Below are positions 63,957-64,000 of a stretch of 64,000 bases of DNA, piece after piece; the stretch's first letter is position 1; each line of letters begins with the position of its first letter. The position numbers were made by a program, and so were the translations under genes. Below the pieces are notes generated by a model. The model was not told the DNA's origin, did not search any database, and saw only the letters and a list, made by a program, of their open reading frames with translations. The stretch covers positions 248,001-312,000 of the forward strand of contig CATQIH010000020.1 in assembly GCA_958296015.1 (NCBI GenBank), read 5' to 3'. The stretch comes from Cyclobacteriaceae bacterium (GTDB lineage: Bacteria; Bacteroidota; Bacteroidia; Cytophagales; Cyclobacteriaceae).

Positions 63957-64000
63957 AGTATTTGTTGCAAAATTAAAATGATTCTGATGTTAAAAATTGC

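Overview
The window is chromosomal DNA from a member of the Bacteroidota, most likely a pigmented, polysaccharide-using Cytophagales-type bacterium (inference). Signs are a type IX secretion (T9SS) type A sorting tail, a gliding-type (type B) C-terminal domain, a PorP/SprF protein, TonB-dependent receptors with carboxypeptidase-regulatory N-termini, Bacteroidota-style -33/-7 promoters (TTTG ... TAnnTTTG) and a carotenoid cluster with cruF, crtZ and crtW. No rRNA, tRNA, CRISPR array, intact transposase or prophage was seen.

Layout. 0-5.4 kb: a divergent TesA-like lipoprotein and a YbbA/YbbP-type ABC exporter, split by an inserted two-gene ATPase plus DUF4276 (TOPRIM-like) cassette. 5.7-9.2 kb: two unknown envelope proteins, an orphan DUF433 antitoxin-like protein, a GNAT enzyme, and a siroheme-synthase/DUF4202 pair. 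9.3-15.2 kb (minus strand): a quinone-type oxidoreductase, a T9SS-exported propeller protein, a membrane protein, and an emfourin-protealysin (inhibitor-protease) pair. 15.2-24.9 kb (minus strand): a predicted metal (iron) uptake operon: imelysin, di-haem oxidoreductase, second imelysin, HTTM membrane protein, TonB receptor. This stretch is packed with several unrelated families of palindromic repeats, two of which lie inside coding sequence. 25-33.6 kb: small lipoproteins, then a carotenoid locus (cruF, crtZ, MerR regulator, ECF sigma factor, crtI, crtB, ispH, crtW) pointing to a monocyclic hydroxylated keto-carotenoid such as flexixanthin. 33.8-51 kb: a second TonB receptor, ketopantoate reductase, two GH3 glycosidases, a TetR-controlled RND efflux operon and a metallophosphoesterase. 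51.3-53.7 kb: cold-shock protein, lone receiver protein, rhodanese and a NeuD-type acyltransferase. 53.7-64 kb (minus strand): a surface-adhesion module with a 1466-residue adhesin, a PorP/SprF protein and a giant OmpA-family protein.

The most unusual signals are (1) a 42-bp tandem array at 15.5-15.8 kb whose unit junctions form palindromes that differ in sequence but keep complementarity; (2) palindromic repeat DNA inserted in coding sequence of the HTTM gene (read in two frames) and in the signal-peptide region of an imelysin gene; (3) the remnant of a lost tandem TonB receptor whose differences from its neighbour are all synonymous in the part that can be compared; (4) a CarH/LitR-like regulator that keeps the Wx9EH motif but has lost the cobalamin-ligand histidine; and (5) two CBM9-like domains nested inside cadherin-like repeats of the giant adhesin.
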